Positions 34,700 through 42,960 of a stretch of 64,000 nt of DNA are shown here, in pieces. The first letter of the stretch is position 1, and each line of letters begins with the position of its first letter. Both the position numbers and the translations under genes were made by a program. Below the pieces are notes generated by a model. The model had not been told where the DNA came from. It saw nothing but the letters and a program-made list of their open reading frames with translations, and searched no databases. The stretch is from Paenibacillus woosongensis (GTDB lineage Bacteria > Bacillota > Bacilli > Paenibacillales > Paenibacillaceae): assembly GCF_030122845.1 (NCBI RefSeq), contig NZ_CP126084.1, forward strand, positions 2,542,001 through 2,606,000. Reading direction: 5' to 3'.

Positions 34700-35397
34700 A
34701 ATTCCAGTACCTCCGGCAATAAGGAACAAGCTCGTTCCAAGGCTAATAGGGCATCGCCGATTTTCCACAGCTCGCGCTGGCGCGGGCCGACCGGATTGGA
34801 GATGGCCCTGATTTCCATTACGGGCAGATTTAGATGGTGTGCTGCTAAGGCCACGCCGTATCCTTCCATTCCCTCCGCAGCAGCTCCCGGAATGCGATGG
34901 CTGAGATGCTCTGCCGTCGCTGCCAATCCCGTAACGGTGGACAAGGTCAGAACAGGCGCTGTGCAGGCGGCAAGCCCAGATTTCAGAACCGCCTGCGCCC
35001 ATTGGCTCAACAAGTGCTCATCGGCTTTGAGGCGCGACGAGCCGAAGCCGAGCTCGTCCAGGCTCAAGAAGCCCTCCGGCGATTCAGCGCCCAAGTCGGC
35101 GGCGATAATATCGGTGGCGATGACGATGGAGCCGATGTCTGCTATGCCGATAAATCCGCCGCCGATGCCAGCGCTGATCACCAAATCATAGGGCTTCGCC
35201 CCGTCTGCTGAAGCAAGCGTTGCCGCTGTATTGGCCGCAGCCGCGATCGGGCCGACACCTGCCAGCCGCACCTCAATTCCGGGCGCACCGTTTAATCCGC
35301 GAAGCACCGCATCCCGCTCTGCTTCGACCGCAGTCATGATGAGCACGCGGCGAGGACGAGGGGGATTGTCTTTCTTGGAGTTGTTGTCATAATTCAT
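34696..35397 (-). CDS. mqnB: Futalosine hydrolase MqnB
   Basis: A 233-residue nucleoside-phosphorylase-fold enzyme. Blocks are VLIMTAVEAERDAVLRGL, DLVISAGIGGGF, VTGLAATAEHL and EGMEGYGVALAAHHLNLPVMEIRAISNPVGPR, where the Glu-Met-Glu segment contacts the ribose. It cleaves hypoxanthine from futalosine. Start at ATG 35397 (GGAG eleven bases before) is preferred over a GTG at 35409 that overlaps the ribosome binding site. Coupled to mqnD by an ATGA overlap; namA ends 20 bases upstream. Confidence 0.93.
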   Translation of the reverse strand: MNYDNNSKKDNPPRPRRVLIMTAVEAERDAVLRGLNGAPGIEVRLAGVGPIAAAANTAATLASADGAKPYDLVISAGIGGGFIGIADIGSIVIATDIIAADLGAESPEGFLSLDELGFGSSRLKADEHLLSQWAQAVLKSGLAACTAPVLTLSTVTGLAATAEHLSHRIPGAAAEGMEGYGVALAAHHLNLPVMEIRAISNPVGPRQRELWKIGDALLALERACSLLPEVLEL

Positions 35398-35417
35398 GCT
35401 GTGAGCCACTCCTTCTC

Positions 35418-36431
35418 TTATGCGCGATGGTACGGCTGAGGACGCTCGATTTCAGCACCCAGCTCCTTAGCTGCGTTCAGCGGCCAATACGGATTGCGCA
35501 GCAGTTCCCGGCCGATGAAAATAAGATCAGCCCGGCCGTTGCCGAGGATTTCTTCCGCCTGCAGGCCGCTGGAGATAAGGCCGACTGCTCCAGTTGGGAT
35601 GCCGGCTTCGTTTCGAATCCGATCGGCCAAATTGACCTGGTAGCCGGGATATACGTCGATGGAAGCTGGTACGATCCCGCCAGAGCTGCAATCGATCAGG
35701 TCCACTCCTTGCTCCTTCATGTGCGCAGCGAATTCAATATATTGCTCCAGGGAGTTGCCTTCCTCATGGTACTCATTCGCGGAGACGCGTACGAAGATGG
35801 GGCCGCTCCATTCCGTTTTCACCGCTTCGATAATTTCGCGCAGCAGGCGATAACGGTTATCTGCGCTGCCGCCGTATTCATCGCTGCGCTTGTTCGCAAG
35901 CGGAGAGAGGAACTCGCTGATCAAATAGCCGTGGGCGCCATGAATTTCGATGATATCGAACCCGGCTGCCTTGGCACGACGCGCCCCGTCTTTAAAAGAC
36001 GCAACGATATGAGCAATATCGTCTTTGGAAGCTTCCTTTGGCGTTTTCATGCCTGGGAAGGGAATGGCGGAAGGGGCGATAATCGTTTCTTCCAGCTCGG
36101 CTTTTCTTCCAGCATGAGCCAGCTGAATTGCCACTTTGGCCTCGTGATGATGGATGAGGCGGACGATTTCCTGCAGCCCCTCGATATGCTCGTCGCTCCA
36201 AATGCCCAGATCCTGATAGGAGATCCGGCCTTCGGGCGCCACGGCGGTTGCTTCAAGCATAATCAAGCCAACCTGTCCGGCGGCGCGGCTTGGATAATGC
36301 ACCCGATGCCAGTCGGTGACTTTGCCGTCGCGGTTATAGGAGGAGTACATGCACATCGGCGACATGACGATCCGGTTCTTTAGAGTTACATTTTTAATGG
36401 TGTAAGGCGAGAACAATTTGGTTTGGGTCAT
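35418..36431 (-). CDS. namA: NADPH dehydrogenase NamA (old yellow enzyme)
   Basis: A 337-residue FMN-dependent ene-reductase, same length as B. subtilis YqjM. Blocks are [16 protein letters not shown] (FMN site with the regulatory cysteine), [38 protein letters not shown] (substrate-binding His pair and FMN), and the late phosphate loop [15 protein letters not shown]. It reduces activated C=C bonds and nitro compounds with NADPH and is typically induced by oxidative or electrophile stress. AAGGAG seven bases before the ATG. Only 20 bases separate it from mqnB, so the three genes may be cotranscribed. Confidence 0.93.
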   Translation of the reverse strand: MTQTKLFSPYTIKNVTLKNRIVMSPMCMYSSYNRDGKVTDWHRVHYPSRAAGQVGLIMLEATAVAPEGRISYQDLGIWSDEHIEGLQEIVRLIHHHEAKVAIQLAHAGRKAELEETIIAPSAIPFPGMKTPKEASKDDIAHIVASFKDGARRAKAAGFDIIEIHGAHGYLISEFLSPLANKRSDEYGGSADNRYRLLREIIEAVKTEWSGPIFVRVSANEYHEEGNSLEQYIEFAAHMKEQGVDLIDCSSGGIVPASIDVYPGYQVNLADRIRNEAGIPTGAVGLISSGLQAEEILGNGRADLIFIGRELLRNPYWPLNAAKELGAEIERPQPYHRA

Positions 36432-36560
36432 GGTTACTCTCCTTTTTTTATAGGGTTATCTCATGGAAAGAAGGTGCAAATTCCCTCCTGAAAACTATGT
36501 TAGACTATACGGGAAGGGTTGACAAGTTTGCGGGAACAAGGGCAGGGAACGACATTCCCG

Positions 36561-36589
36561 TTGACCATGAGCTCATTATCTTGTAAAAT
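36561..36589 (+). promoter_or_regulatory. SigA promoter of the guanidine-exporter transcript
   Basis: TTGACC (36561-36566), exact 17-base spacer, TAAAAT (36584-36589), immediately before the riboswitch. Confidence 0.8.
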
Positions 36590-36602
36590 ATATGTCACAA
36601 TT

Positions 36603-36735
36603 GTTCTCTAGGGTTCCGCGGCAGCTTCTGCAGCCGGCCTGGTCCAAGAGAGGACGCGCAGGAAATATCCTGTGGACACGGAGGGACAAAAGCCCGGGAG
36701 GATATCATTCGCCGATATCTTTCCGGGCTTTTGTC
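36603..36735 (+). ncRNA. Guanidine-I (ykkC) riboswitch with terminator
   Basis: The conserved ykkC elements appear in order: TCTAGGGTTCCG (36607-), CTGGTCCAAGAGAGG, then ACACGGAGGGACAAAAGCCCGGGAG. The last strand AAAAGCCCGGGA also pairs with TTTCCGGGCTTTT (36720-36732) to make a terminator. Guanidinium binding should prevent that stem and allow expression of the SMR genes just downstream. Confidence 0.93.
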
Positions 36736-36805
36736 TGCCTGAGAGATATGAGAGCACAGGGGAGGAGGAGTTCCATGGATAGAATAAAATCGGAGGTGCT
36801 GTTCG

Positions 36806-37147
36806 ATGAATAACAACTGGATCAAAGTAGTTATTGCTGCTTTTTTTGAAGTTTTTTGGGTTATTGGATTAAAACATGCAGATGACTTTTGGACTTGGGC
36901 TGGTACAGTTATTTCCATTATTGTTAGTTTTTATTTAATGATTATGGCTGGCAAAAAACTGCCTGTTGGAACTGTATATGCAGTTTTTGTTGGGCTAGGT
37001 ACAGCGGGAACTGTCTTTTCAGATATCGTATTCTTTGGTGAACCATTTAAATTAGCAAAATTAATTTTAATTGTGGTTTTATTAGCAGGGGTCATGGGCT
37101 TGAAATTAGTTACTAATGACAAAGGTATAGAAGGGGTTGAATCTTAA
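36806..37147 (+). CDS. gdnC: Paired SMR guanidinium exporter subunit C
   Basis: A 113-residue small multidrug resistance protein with four helices. The essential glutamate is Glu15 in [19 protein letters not shown]. It has [25 protein letters not shown] as the SMR signature and a short polar tail, as in YkkC/GdnC. It works as one half of a heterodimer with the next gene, exporting guanidinium in exchange for protons. The guanidine-I riboswitch upstream supports this. The gene is clearly AT-richer than its neighbours (many TTA, ATT, AAA codons), which suggests import from a low-GC relative. Confidence 0.93.
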   Translation: MNNNWIKVVIAAFFEVFWVIGLKHADDFWTWAGTVISIIVSFYLMIMAGKKLPVGTVYAVFVGLGTAGTVFSDIVFFGEPFKLAKLILIVVLLAGVMGLKLVTNDKGIEGVES

Positions 37148-37461
37148 TGGCGTGAGCTTCTTTGGTCGCAGCAGGCTTGTTTGAAATGTTTGGTGTTTCC
37201 ATGATAAATAAATTGCATAAAGATCGTAGCTGGCAGTCAATAGCGCTGTTAATTCTTGGATTTGGAGCAAGCTTTCTATTTCTTGCTTATGCAATGGAAA
37301 CCTTACCTATGGGGACCGCGTATGCAATTTGGACAGGAATTGGTGCATCTGGCGGAGCGATATTAGGAATGTTGCTATATGGCGAGTCAAAAGACTGGAA
37401 AAGAATTTTTTTTATAGCTATGGTATTAGGAGCTGCTATTGGTTTAAAGCTAGTCTCGTAA
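37148..37461 (+). pseudogene. gdnD: Paired SMR guanidinium exporter subunit D with stop at codon 3
   Basis: The sequence ATG GCG TGA GCT TCT TTG GTC starts at 37148, one base after the gdnC stop codon (37145-37147). Homologues begin MAW, so codon 3 appears to be TGG changed to TGA. After it the frame is open to 37461: LVAAGLFEMFGVSMINKLHK with the essential Glu, then GTAYAIWTGIGASGGAILGMLLYGES. Everything else of the 104-residue protein is intact. Either the gene is freshly inactivated, or translation restarts at TTG 37162, which would only lose a few residues before the first helix. I list it as a probable pseudogene with that reservation. Confidence 0.7.
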
Positions 37462-37490
37462 AGCATTCACCATCCTCATTTAGCGTAAAA

Positions 37491-37534
37491 AAAGCGGCCG
37501 AACTCTCACTAAGGAGCTTCGGTCGCTTTATTTG
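37491..37534. terminator. Terminator after the SMR pair
   Basis: AAAGCGGCCGAA pairs imperfectly with TTCGGTCGCTTT, ending in TTATTT. Confidence 0.75.
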
Positions 37535-37547
37535 TGTATTGAACGGG

Positions 37548-37739
37548 TCAAACCCGTTTGGTTGCTTCGCTGAACCGGTCTTTGATCCGTTTGCTATTGC
37601 GTTTCATTGCGGTGCGCTGCTCGCGCAATATTTGCGAGGAGCTCTTCTTGGAAGGAGCGAACAACAGCGCTTCCTTGGGCTGGGTGCCTATAGCTTCGGT
37701 AACTTTCCCGTTCTTCGAGACGAATACTCCGGTGCTCAC
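37548..37739 (-). CDS. 63-residue basic protein coupled to the DUF4062 gene
   Basis: A small, very basic protein (SKKSSSQILREQRTAMKRNS and RIKDRFSEATKRV) starting STGVFVSKNGKVTEA. GTG 37739 overlaps the stop of the DUF4062 gene (GTGA), and GGAGGG lies eight bases before it, inside the upstream gene. That arrangement supports a real, translationally coupled product. No family recognised. The charge suggests binding to nucleic acid or to an acidic partner. Confidence 0.6.
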   Translation of the reverse strand: MSTGVFVSKNGKVTEAIGTQPKEALLFAPSKKSSSQILREQRTAMKRNSKRIKDRFSEATKRV

Positions 37740-38890
37740 GACTGCATCCCTCCTAGAATCAGCTTGATAAACTCGATCATCAAAGGATTTTTACTAATTA
37801 TAGCATCGTTTGCGGCTTCTTTGTAGTGGATGAATTTCTTATAATCCCAATCCGGGTCGGCCGGAAAATGAAGGGTCAGTACTAAGTTACCCGTTCGCAT
37901 GCAATAATAAAACATGTTCTTCGACGCTTTGAAAAATACCTGCTCCTCTTGATCTCCCATATGATACGTAAGCACGTTATAGGAGCTATGATCGTCGAGC
38001 TTGTAGCAAGCTGCCCCTGCCGCGCTGCCTACCTTGGCAATTAACCGGAGACAATCATCCTCCTGCCGATATAAGGTAGCCGCGCAGCATTCTCCGTAAA
38101 ACCCAACGGTCTCTGCAACATAGGAGCCGTAGCTGTGCTCAATGCGACCGCCGGCCATTCGCGACCTGATGATCTCCAGAAATTCCTCGCTTTGCTGCAG
38201 GCCCGTAATTTCGAGCTGCGGGATAAGCTGGTACAGCAAATCGACCGCTTCGTCGAATTGCTCAAGCCTGAAGCTAGTCTGCTCTATGGATTGTTCGAGG
38301 GGCAGGAGCAGCGAACCGCGGCGGAGCAAATCGCTGAAATAAGCCTTCCAGTCGATCGGTACGCCCAGTGACAAATCGTCGATGTATATTTTGCGGAGGG
38401 TCATGTCGTATAGAAAATACCATACATAAGGCTCAACGTTGGAAGGGATGGTATGATTTGCGCTAAGGAAATCCATAATATGTAATGGGGAAGGGAAACG
38501 TTCCTCGTCATTAATGTATTGGTCGATGAACTGATCGATCAGCGGTTTGATTATGGTGAAAAAAACGGATTTGATCTCCGTATCCGCAAATACGAGAATA
38601 AGCTTGCCCTTCTCATGCGCCTTGATAAATTCCATATGCGTTACCGTGATTCCGGACGCAGCATTATAAGTTCCCGATTTGCTCCCCAGGAACAGCAAAT
38701 AAATATCGCATGCCTCAACCGCTTCAAGGCATTTCTTGATTGAATCGATATGGGCTGGCCAAGGACCTAGATTTTCCTCCCACATCAGAGGATCATGACC
38801 AAGGGACACCAGCTCGCGGAAAGCAGCTCGGCGAAGCGGTTTCAGGCCATCTTCATTTACGGAGCTAATGAACACTTTAGTTCTCGCCAC
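37736..38890 (-). CDS. DUF4062-domain protein
   Basis: A 384-residue soluble protein. Residues 1-85 are a DUF4062 domain: TKVFISSVNEDGLKPLRRAA, then GHDPLMWEENLGPWP and CDIYLLFLGSKSGTY. This domain resembles TIR-like nucleotide-binding folds and is common in signalling and defence-associated proteins. The rest (residues 100-384) has no family I recognise. It includes VEPYVWYFLYDMTLRKIYID, an ETVGFYGECCAATLYRQEDD segment and a last helix IEFIKLILGG. It starts at GTG 38890 behind GGGGGTGA. It is coupled to the 63-residue gene. No phage or mobile genes flank it, though the AT-rich SMR pair is next door. Confidence 0.78.
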   Translation of the reverse strand: MARTKVFISSVNEDGLKPLRRAAFRELVSLGHDPLMWEENLGPWPAHIDSIKKCLEAVEACDIYLLFLGSKSGTYNAASGITVTHMEFIKAHEKGKLILVFADTEIKSVFFTIIKPLIDQFIDQYINDEERFPSPLHIMDFLSANHTIPSNVEPYVWYFLYDMTLRKIYIDDLSLGVPIDWKAYFSDLLRRGSLLLPLEQSIEQTSFRLEQFDEAVDLLYQLIPQLEITGLQQSEEFLEIIRSRMAGGRIEHSYGSYVAETVGFYGECCAATLYRQEDDCLRLIAKVGSAAGAACYKLDDHSSYNVLTYHMGDQEEQVFFKASKNMFYYCMRTGNLVLTLHFPADPDWDYKKFIHYKEAANDAIISKNPLMIEFIKLILGGMQS

Positions 38891-38995
38891 GCCAGTGAGT
38901 CACCCCCTTAAGTTGGGTTTTATTCCCATTATAAACGAGTTGGATGGGGATAGATAGCGTCGTTTTAGGATAAATGGGTTAAGTAGTTGTTCCTA

Positions 38996-39024
38996 TTGCA
39001 TTTGTTTTTTTCATCATGTAATAT
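38996..39024 (+). promoter_or_regulatory. Probable promoter of the nitroreductase gene
   Basis: TTGCAT (38996-39001), 17-base spacer, TAATAT (39019-39024), about 60 bases before the ATG. Confidence 0.55.
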
Positions 39025-39084
39025 ATAAAACAGTGTTACTAAATAAAAGTAAGTGAATATTCAAAAGATAAGGAGAACTTCAGT

Positions 39085-39681
39085 ATGAGCCAATTTTTGG
39101 ACGAGATCAAAGTAAGACGCAGTGTGTACGCTATTAGCAAGGAAGAGGTTATTTCCGATCAACGTGTAGAAGAAATCGTTGCCGAGGCCGTACTGCACAC
39201 GCCGTCATCCTTCAACTCGCAAAGCGCGCGCGTAGTCGTTCTGTTCGGTGAGCAGCACGACAAGCTGTGGGATATTACGAAAGAAACGCTGAGAGCGATC
39301 GTGCCGGCGGACAGCTTCGGACCGACCGAAGAGAAGATGGCTGCATTCCGCAGCGGCCGCGGAACAGTACTCTTCTTTGAGGATCAAGAAGTCATTCAAG
39401 GGCTTCAAGAACAATTCGCGCTGTACAAAGACAATTTCCCAGTGTGGTCCGAGCAATCTTCGGGCATGCTGCAATTCGTAGTATGGACAGCCCTGGCTAA
39501 CGAAGGCGTTGGCGCTTCGCTGCAGCACTATAATCCGCTGATCGACGAGAAGATTCAGCAGGAATGGAATATTCCGGCTTCCTGGAAGCTGATCGGGCAA
39601 ATGCCGTTCGGCAAGCCGGTAGCCGAGCCGGGAGAGAAGCCATTCAATCCGATTGAAAGCCGGATGAAAGTATTTAAATAA
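39085..39681 (+). CDS. Nitroreductase-family protein
   Basis: A 198-residue FMN-dependent oxidoreductase. The N-terminal motif KVRRSVYAISKE (FMN phosphate), HTPSSFNSQSARVVVLFG, and WTALANEGVGASLQHYNP followed by IGQMPFGKPVAEPGEKPF are standard for the fatty-acid-repression-like (Frp/HBN1) nitroreductase branch. It likely reduces nitro compounds or quinones with NAD(P)H in the cytoplasm. AAGGAG precedes the ATG. Single-gene unit with its own promoter and terminator. Confidence 0.9.
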   Translation: MSQFLDEIKVRRSVYAISKEEVISDQRVEEIVAEAVLHTPSSFNSQSARVVVLFGEQHDKLWDITKETLRAIVPADSFGPTEEKMAAFRSGRGTVLFFEDQEVIQGLQEQFALYKDNFPVWSEQSSGMLQFVVWTALANEGVGASLQHYNPLIDEKIQQEWNIPASWKLIGQMPFGKPVAEPGEKPFNPIESRMKVFK

Positions 39682-39697
39682 TTCAGACTGCGCTATA

Positions 39698-39738
39698 TAA
39701 AAAGGGAAGGCATCGTTAGGATGCTTTCCCTTTTTTTC
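39698..39738. terminator. Terminator after the nitroreductase
   Basis: AAAAGGGAAGGCATC and GATGCTTTCCCTTTT stem with T7, between convergent genes. Confidence 0.85.
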
Positions 39739-39744
39739 ATTCGG

Positions 39745-41568
39745 TTATTCGTCGCAATCACATATTGGCGAGGTCAGCCAGATGTCCTTGAAATCCATCC
39801 AGCCCAGGCGGTTAATGCCGATTCCGCGGATGGAGGGGTGAACATAGGTATTGATTTTGCGGTGAACGAGAAATAAAAATTGAGCTTCGTCCTGCAGCCG
39901 GAACTCGATTTGCTGAAAAAGAGCACTGCGCGCTTCGATGGAGGCCGTCGCCAAAATTTCCTCGGTGATCCCAAATATCCATTTACGCAAATTGTGCTCC
40001 ATATGGTTATATATAAAGCCTTGGCTTTGAAGGTAAGTTTCCAACTGGCACACCTCATCATCTGCGAAGGCAAGGGAGGCCAATATGCAGTCGGCTTCCG
40101 CGCTGATATCCTCGTCGCTACACACGTTGAACGAAACATAATTTATTTGGACATTAATACCGACTGAAGCGCATTGCTCCGCAAACCAGCTGGCATCCTC
40201 GCTCTGTTGAATGGTCGTAACCAGGTTAAGTGGGGTTCCGTCATAGCCGGATTCCTGGAGCAGCTGCAGGGCGGCGTTCCGGTCATACCGGAATGCGCTG
40301 CTGGCGAGGCGTTCCTCGCGGGGCAAGAAACCTCGGGCAGGAGCGCCTCGCTCTACATCTTGAATCAGCTGCCTCCGGTCGATAATGAGATTGACGGCCT
40401 GTCGGAAGGATAAGGACTGCTGCGGGCCTGGTTTGTTGCGGTTCCAGCTAATTAGGCTGCAAATTTTCTCCAAGCCCTCGATTTGGTTCCAATCCTTCTC
40501 CGGTTTGCTTGGAAACCGTGCCTCGTTGTCGATAAGCTTCTCCCATCTCAGCCGGGAAGAACCGGGGACCTCTTCGGGAAGGATGACGATACTCACCGCA
40601 TCCAGGTAAGCCCTCCCTAGGAAATACTCGGTGTTCACGGAAAGGTTGATAAGGTTCGAGCTCCAATGCGTCAGCCGAAAGGCGCCCGTTCCGATAGGCA
40701 TCCTCCAGAACATCTCTTCATTCTCGCTAACCAAATCTGCGGGTAAAATCGCCGCGCATGCGGAGCAGAGCATACGCGGGAGCAGCCAATTGGGCTGCTT
40801 CAGAACGATTTTGACCGTAATCGGGTTCAGCGCCTCAACGCGGTCCATTGTAAAAAGCAGCCATTCGTTCATTGAGCGATTCCGAAGCCGATTAAAGGTA
40901 AATACGACGTCATGAGCAGTCAACTCGCGTTTATGGTGGAAACGCACGCCTTTTCGGAGGTGAAAAACCCACTGTGTTCCATCATCATTGCTCTCCCAAT
41001 GATGGGCGAGCATCGGTACAACCTTCGAATTTTCATCGGATTCGTATTGCACGAGCCGATCGAATATTTGTCGTGTGAGATGAGCGTCAAAGCTATGGAA
41101 CAGATTGGCGGGATCAAGCGTCAGCGGGGCGCGGTATACCGGCAAGCGGAACAAATCGATGCAGCCTGCTGAATTGGAATTTTCCTCTTCGCTGTAGCCA
41201 AACTGGCCATTGAGCCACTTCATGAACTGATCGAGAACCACCTGGTCCTCCTCATACTGATTCAGCACCTCAAACGCGGTCCGGTATTCGCCTTTGTCGG
41301 CCAGGCGCTGTGCATATTGAAGAAGAAACTCGTCTCGCGGGACGCGGAACTCGATCCGCGAGCGGTTGCCGCGTCCTCGTCCAGGGTGCCATACAATGAG
41401 CTTTTCCTCTTCGAGCTTGCGAACGATCAGCTTGACATTCCTCTCTGTGCAATGAAACAGCTTGGTCAATTCGTTTAAAGTGATTTCCTTGTCCATGACA
41501 GAGCCAGCCGGGATATCCCTCGCGATATATTCATTCAATAGTGTCAAATAACGTTCTTCTGTAAGCAT
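39745..41568 (-). CDS. SgrR-type regulator with solute-binding domain
   Basis: A 607-residue protein. Residues 1-75 are an SgrR_N-type winged helix (ITLNELTKLFHCTERNVKLIVRKLEEEKLIVWHPGRGRG). From about residue 145 comes a family 5 extracellular solute-binding domain: LDPANLFHSFDAHLTRQIFDRL, then WVFHLRKGVRFHHKRELTAHDVVFTF and GTGAFRLTHWSSN. There is no signal peptide, so the binding domain senses a ligand in the cytoplasm. In E. coli SgrR this layout responds to sugar-phosphate stress; in Bacillales related proteins often sit near transport genes. None is adjacent here, so the target is unknown. GAGGTGG supports the ATG. Confidence 0.87.
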   Translation of the reverse strand: MLTEERYLTLLNEYIARDIPAGSVMDKEITLNELTKLFHCTERNVKLIVRKLEEEKLIVWHPGRGRGNRSRIEFRVPRDEFLLQYAQRLADKGEYRTAFEVLNQYEEDQVVLDQFMKWLNGQFGYSEEENSNSAGCIDLFRLPVYRAPLTLDPANLFHSFDAHLTRQIFDRLVQYESDENSKVVPMLAHHWESNDDGTQWVFHLRKGVRFHHKRELTAHDVVFTFNRLRNRSMNEWLLFTMDRVEALNPITVKIVLKQPNWLLPRMLCSACAAILPADLVSENEEMFWRMPIGTGAFRLTHWSSNLINLSVNTEYFLGRAYLDAVSIVILPEEVPGSSRLRWEKLIDNEARFPSKPEKDWNQIEGLEKICSLISWNRNKPGPQQSLSFRQAVNLIIDRRQLIQDVERGAPARGFLPREERLASSAFRYDRNAALQLLQESGYDGTPLNLVTTIQQSEDASWFAEQCASVGINVQINYVSFNVCSDEDISAEADCILASLAFADDEVCQLETYLQSQGFIYNHMEHNLRKWIFGITEEILATASIEARSALFQQIEFRLQDEAQFLFLVHRKINTYVHPSIRGIGINRLGWMDFKDIWLTSPICDCDE

Positions 41569-41714
41569 AAAAATACCACCTCATTGCGGTATAAATTGGA
41601 CTTGTTCCTCTAAAAGGGGAATTACTTGTTCAATAGTGTACTCTTTTTCTTCCTGATTTTGAAGCAGATAATGGAAATATATATAAAGGGTCCAAAAGTA
41701 AGGGGTGGGAGAGA

Positions 41715-41888
41715 ATGTACACAGAGGAGTTATATCGTTTAGAAAGAGATTTGAAGTTGTTTCATCATCATCCACAGCAATACAGAGTGAATGAGGAAGG
41801 CAAAATCGTTGGATTGAAGAGGCGGCCAATGAAGAGGAGGGCAGCACTTCGCTTGCTGCGTTCTTTCGCCAGCTTGGTGAAATTCTAA
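41715..41888 (+). CDS. 57-residue basic protein
   Basis: Starts MYTEELYRLERDLKLFHHHP and ends with a basic helix KRRPMKRRAALRLLRSFASL. GGGGTGGGAG immediately precedes the ATG and a strong terminator follows the stop, so it looks like a real single-gene unit. The positively charged amphipathic C-terminus could bind membrane or nucleic acid. No family recognised. Confidence 0.6.
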   Translation: MYTEELYRLERDLKLFHHHPQQYRVNEEGKIVGLKRRPMKRRAALRLLRSFASLVKF

Positions 41889-41924
41889 GGCGATGACGGG
41901 GAAACCCCGTCGTCGCCTCGTCTT
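41889..41924. terminator. Strong terminator
   Basis: GGCGATGACGGGG-AAA-CCCCGTCGTCGCC with one mismatch, followed by a T-rich stretch. Confidence 0.85.
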
Positions 41925-41965
41925 TGTTTTAAATAGAAATCGGCGAAAAGTTGAAATTGATAACC

Positions 41966-42940
41966 TCAAGCGAGCGCTTTGCGGAATTCTTCCGTTAAAA
42001 GGGGAACTACCTCGAATAAATCACCGACGATCCCGTAATCCGCTATTTTGAAAATCGGGGCTTCCGGGTCTTTATTGATGGCGATAATGATCCGGGATTG
42101 GCTCATGCCCGCTAAATGCTGGATGGCACCGCTTATTCCGCACGCGATGTAAATTTGTGGCGTGACGACTTTGCCGGTTTGGCCGATTTGCAGCGCGTAA
42201 TCGCAATATCCGGCATCACATGCCCCGCGCGAAGCGCCGACTGCTCCGCCCAGCACCTCGGCAAGCTGTTCGAGCGGCTTAAAGCCTTCCGCGCTCTTCA
42301 CGCCGCGGCCGCCGGAGACGACGATTTGCGCTTCGGCCAAATCGACCCGACCCGATGCTTTGGTAATGACGTCTTTAATTATAGTTCTAAGATTGACGGG
42401 AGCTGTGTAAGCATGCTGAACAATTTCCCCAGGGGAGCCGGCTTCCGCGGCGGGGGGGATGTTGTTGGGCCGTACAGTGATAATATGCCGACCGTCGATG
42501 AATCGCTTCTGTTCGAAGGCTTTACCCGCATAAACAGGCCGTGTAAAAAGAAGCTCGGAGCCGTTTCTGTGTATGGCCGTCACATCGGAGATTTGCCCGG
42601 CCTGAAAGTGGGCGGCCAGCATGGGGGCGAGATCCCGCCCCATCGCAGTATGGCCAAGGACAATGGCGTAGGGCTCCAAGGACTCCAGGACGGGAATGAT
42701 GGCGGAGCAATATCTTTCGGCTAAATAATGCTCCAAATCAGGATGATCCAAGACATGCACTTGTCCGGATACGTATCGGGACAGCTGGCTGACTTGCTCG
42801 GACAAATTATGCCCGAGAAGCAGGGCGGAGATCGTATCGCCTTCATGGGCGGAGAGCCGCGCCGCTTCGATCGCCTCCAGGCTGACCTGGCGGAGCTGCT
42901 CGCTGCGCACCTCCGCGATGACCACATAATGTTTGCTCAT
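41966..42940 (-). CDS. etfA: Electron transfer flavoprotein alpha subunit
   Basis: A 324-residue EtfA. The C-terminal FAD domain is clear: [42 protein letters not shown], and [16 protein letters not shown] followed by [20 protein letters not shown]. With EtfB it takes electrons from acyl-CoA dehydrogenase and passes them to the membrane oxidoreductase (fadF, on the other side of this cluster). It lies 20 bases after etfB. Confidence 0.96.
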   Translation of the reverse strand: MSKHYVVIAEVRSEQLRQVSLEAIEAARLSAHEGDTISALLLGHNLSEQVSQLSRYVSGQVHVLDHPDLEHYLAERYCSAIIPVLESLEPYAIVLGHTAMGRDLAPMLAAHFQAGQISDVTAIHRNGSELLFTRPVYAGKAFEQKRFIDGRHIITVRPNNIPPAAEAGSPGEIVQHAYTAPVNLRTIIKDVITKASGRVDLAEAQIVVSGGRGVKSAEGFKPLEQLAEVLGGAVGASRGACDAGYCDYALQIGQTGKVVTPQIYIACGISGAIQHLAGMSQSRIIIAINKDPEAPIFKIADYGIVGDLFEVVPLLTEEFRKALA

Positions 42941-42960
42941 CGATATTCCTCCCTGGGTTA

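Noticed and set aside
34700..35002. An N-terminal extension of mqnD
   Set aside because: The extra 101 residues are out-of-frame mqnB sequence; MKIAYSPCPND at 34699 is the family start.
35427..36383. A 318-residue rightward open frame opposite namA
   Set aside because: Shadow of a well-conserved old yellow enzyme gene; no ribosome binding site or family.
36592..36918. Short open frames on both strands over the guanidine riboswitch
   Set aside because: They cover the structured RNA and its terminator and are chance frames.
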